From DATLFS01 sp035540935 (GTDB taxonomy: Bacteria > Actinomycetota > CADDZG01 > WHSQ01): a stretch of 23,076 bases of DNA. The position numbers and the translations under genes were made by a program. Positions 22,243-23,076 of the stretch are shown one piece after another (the first letter of the stretch is position 1; the number at the start of each line of letters is the position of its first letter). The stretch is taken from the NCBI GenBank assembly GCA_035540935.1, contig DATLFS010000130.1:1-23076 (forward strand). Reading direction: 5' to 3'. A model generated the notes under the pieces. That model saw only the letters and a list, made by a program, of their open reading frames with translations, made no database searches and had not been told where the DNA came from.

Positions 22243-22357
22243 GCTCTGAGCAGGGAAAACGCTCGGGGCGTGTCCGCGACAGGGCACGATCACGACGTGA
22301 CGAGCGAAGCCCCTCCCGGAGGGGCTTCGTCGTTGAGGGGTAGCCAAGGGGGCCGAT
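22243..22357 (+). ncRNA. Structured 5' leader RNA of rimP-nusA
   Basis: The spacer folds into several stems. GAGC 22248-22251 pairs with GCTC 22261-22264. GTGTCC 22270-22275 pairs with GGGCAC 22282-22287, with one G-U. The main stem is GAAGCCCCTCC (22306-22316) with GGAGGGGCTTC (22318-22328). It extends by C22305-G22329 and, past one bulged G, by ACGA (22300-22303) with TCGT (22330-22333), giving about 15-16 bp. There is no T-run, so simple termination is unlikely. The ribosome binding site AAGGGGG follows 12 nt later. It may regulate the nusA operon; I cannot assign it to a named RNA family. Confidence 0.5.
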
Positions 22358-22816
22358 GTGGGGGCGCTGGAAGAGGTCAGGGACCTCGCCGAAGCCGTCG
22401 CCGGCCGCCGTTCCCTGCGAGTCTGGGACGTCGAGATGTCGGGCCGCCCCGGTTCTGCGGTCGTGCGGGTCTTCGTGGACGCGGACGGCGGCGTCGATCT
22501 CGACACCGTCGCGGCCGTCTCGGAGGAGCTCTCCCGGGGCCTCGACCTCCGCGATCCGATCCCGGGCCGCTACACCCTCGAGGTGTCGTCTCCCGGGCTC
22601 GAGCGCCCGCTCAAGGAGCCGGAGCATTTCCGGCTGTCGACCGGGAAACAGGTGGTCGTGAAGACGGTGGAGCCGCTCGTGCCGGAGGGTCATCGGATCG
22701 ACGGCGTGATCCGGGGCGCAGGCGATGAGGCCGTGACGATCGAGACGGCGGACGGAGCTGTGGAGGTGCCCTACCGGGCGGTGCGCTCGGCGCGGACGGT
22801 GTTCGAATGGAGATGA
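22358..22816 (+). CDS. rimP: Ribosome maturation factor RimP
   Basis: A 152-residue protein that assists late assembly of the 30S subunit. The N-terminal domain has VWDVEMSGRPGSAVVRVFVD, DLDTVAAVSEELSRGLD and the diagnostic YTLEVSSPGLERPLKEPEHF. The C-terminal part is the SH3-like domain (GHRIDGVIRGAGDEAVTIE, VPYRAVRSARTVFEW). GTG 22358 is preceded by AAGGGGG with 5-nt spacing. It is followed 19 nt later by nusA, the standard arrangement. Confidence 0.96.
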   Translation: MGALEEVRDLAEAVAGRRSLRVWDVEMSGRPGSAVVRVFVDADGGVDLDTVAAVSEELSRGLDLRDPIPGRYTLEVSSPGLERPLKEPEHFRLSTGKQVVVKTVEPLVPEGHRIDGVIRGAGDEAVTIETADGAVEVPYRAVRSARTVFEWR

Positions 22817-22835
22817 CGAGAAAGGGACGGGCGAG

Positions 22836-23076
22836 ATGAAGATCCCCATGGATTCGCTGCGGGAGCTCGAGAGGGAGCGAGGCATCTCCTTCGACACGCT
22901 CGTCGAGGCGATCGAGAAGGCGCTCGCATCCGCGTATCTGCGGATGATGAACGCCGACGAGACGCAGGGAGCGAGGGCGGTCGTCGATCCCGACTCGGGC
23001 GAGGTGACGGTGTTCGCCCAGGAGATCGAGGTCGACCCGGAGACCGAAGAGGTCACCGTCCTGAACGAGAGGGAGG
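22836..23076 (+). CDS. nusA: Transcription termination/antitermination protein NusA (3' truncated by window end)
   Basis: The first 80 codons are present; the frame is open at the window edge. The N-terminal RNA polymerase-binding domain of NusA is recognisable: LRELERERGISFDTLVEAIE, then KALASAYLRM and the beta-strand region VDPDSGEVTVFAQEIEVDPE. ATG 22836 has AAAGGGA 8 nt upstream; a second in-frame ATG at 22848 (MDSL) is possible. The S1 and KH domains lie beyond the window. Confidence 0.94.
   Translation, partial: MKIPMDSLRELERERGISFDTLVEAIEKALASAYLRMMNADETQGARAVVDPDSGEVTVFAQEIEVDPETEEVTVLNERE

Noticed and set aside
22243..22357. tRNA gene before rimP, as in Escherichia coli
   Set aside because: No cloverleaf, T-loop consensus or CCA-adjacent acceptor stem can be formed.

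Overview
The window is a GC-rich, gene-dense bacterial chromosome segment, most likely from an actinobacterium (Actinomycetota), possibly one known mainly from environmental genomes. The evidence is the syntenic block xerC - whiG-type sigma - rpsB - tsf - pyrH - frr - cdsA - dxr - rseP-type protease - ispG - rimP - nusA, a WhiG/FliA-type sigma factor, a tiny gene for the actinobacterial ribosomal protein bL37, frequent GTG starts, and several apparently leaderless promoters with a TAnnnT box 6 nt before the start codon. I cannot place it below phylum from sequence alone.

Layout. 1-2989: 3' part of a cyclase-ATPase-TPR signalling protein. 3044-6902: acyl-CoA metabolism (thiolase; crotonyl-CoA carboxylase/reductase on the minus strand; divergent acyl-CoA dehydrogenase). 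6927-8402: LytR-CpsA-Psr envelope ligase. 8409-9460 (minus): ECF sigma factor translationally coupled to an O6-alkylguanine-DNA methyltransferase. 9567-10813: secreted subtilisin-like protease with a frameshift between signal peptide and propeptide. 10728-12523 (minus): MarR regulator coupled to an MFS exporter. 12524-12723: a 200-nt spacer with a MarR-type operator, 17-bp tandem repeats and a long hairpin with a T-run. 12724-14521: xerC overlapping a WhiG-family sigma gene. 14522-18451: rpsB-tsf-pyrH-frr-cdsA with a structured leader. 18488-22066: dxr-rseP-ispG (MEP isoprenoid pathway plus an intramembrane protease). 22079-22165 (minus): bL37. 22166-23076: structured leader, rimP and the 5' end of nusA.

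How the genes fit together. Most of the right half is housekeeping: translation (S2, EF-Ts, RRF, RimP, bL37), transcription (WhiG-like sigma, NusA), pyrimidine nucleotide and phospholipid synthesis (PyrH, CdsA), and isoprenoid precursors (Dxr, IspG). The left half has small regulated modules: a C4 acyl-CoA module, a sigma/DNA-repair pair and a regulator/exporter pair. Both minus-strand pairs use the same GTGA stop-start overlap.

No stretch over 300 bases lacks a gene. The longest gaps are 12524-12723, 22166-22357 and 14522-14695, and each holds regulatory structure described below. I saw no rRNA, tRNA, CRISPR array or insertion sequence. I found no clearly new multi-gene system. The best leads are the ECF sigma-Ogt pair, the repeat/hairpin element before xerC, the frameshifted protease, the clustered palindromes at the ispG/bL37 junction and the shared ribosomal promoter motif.
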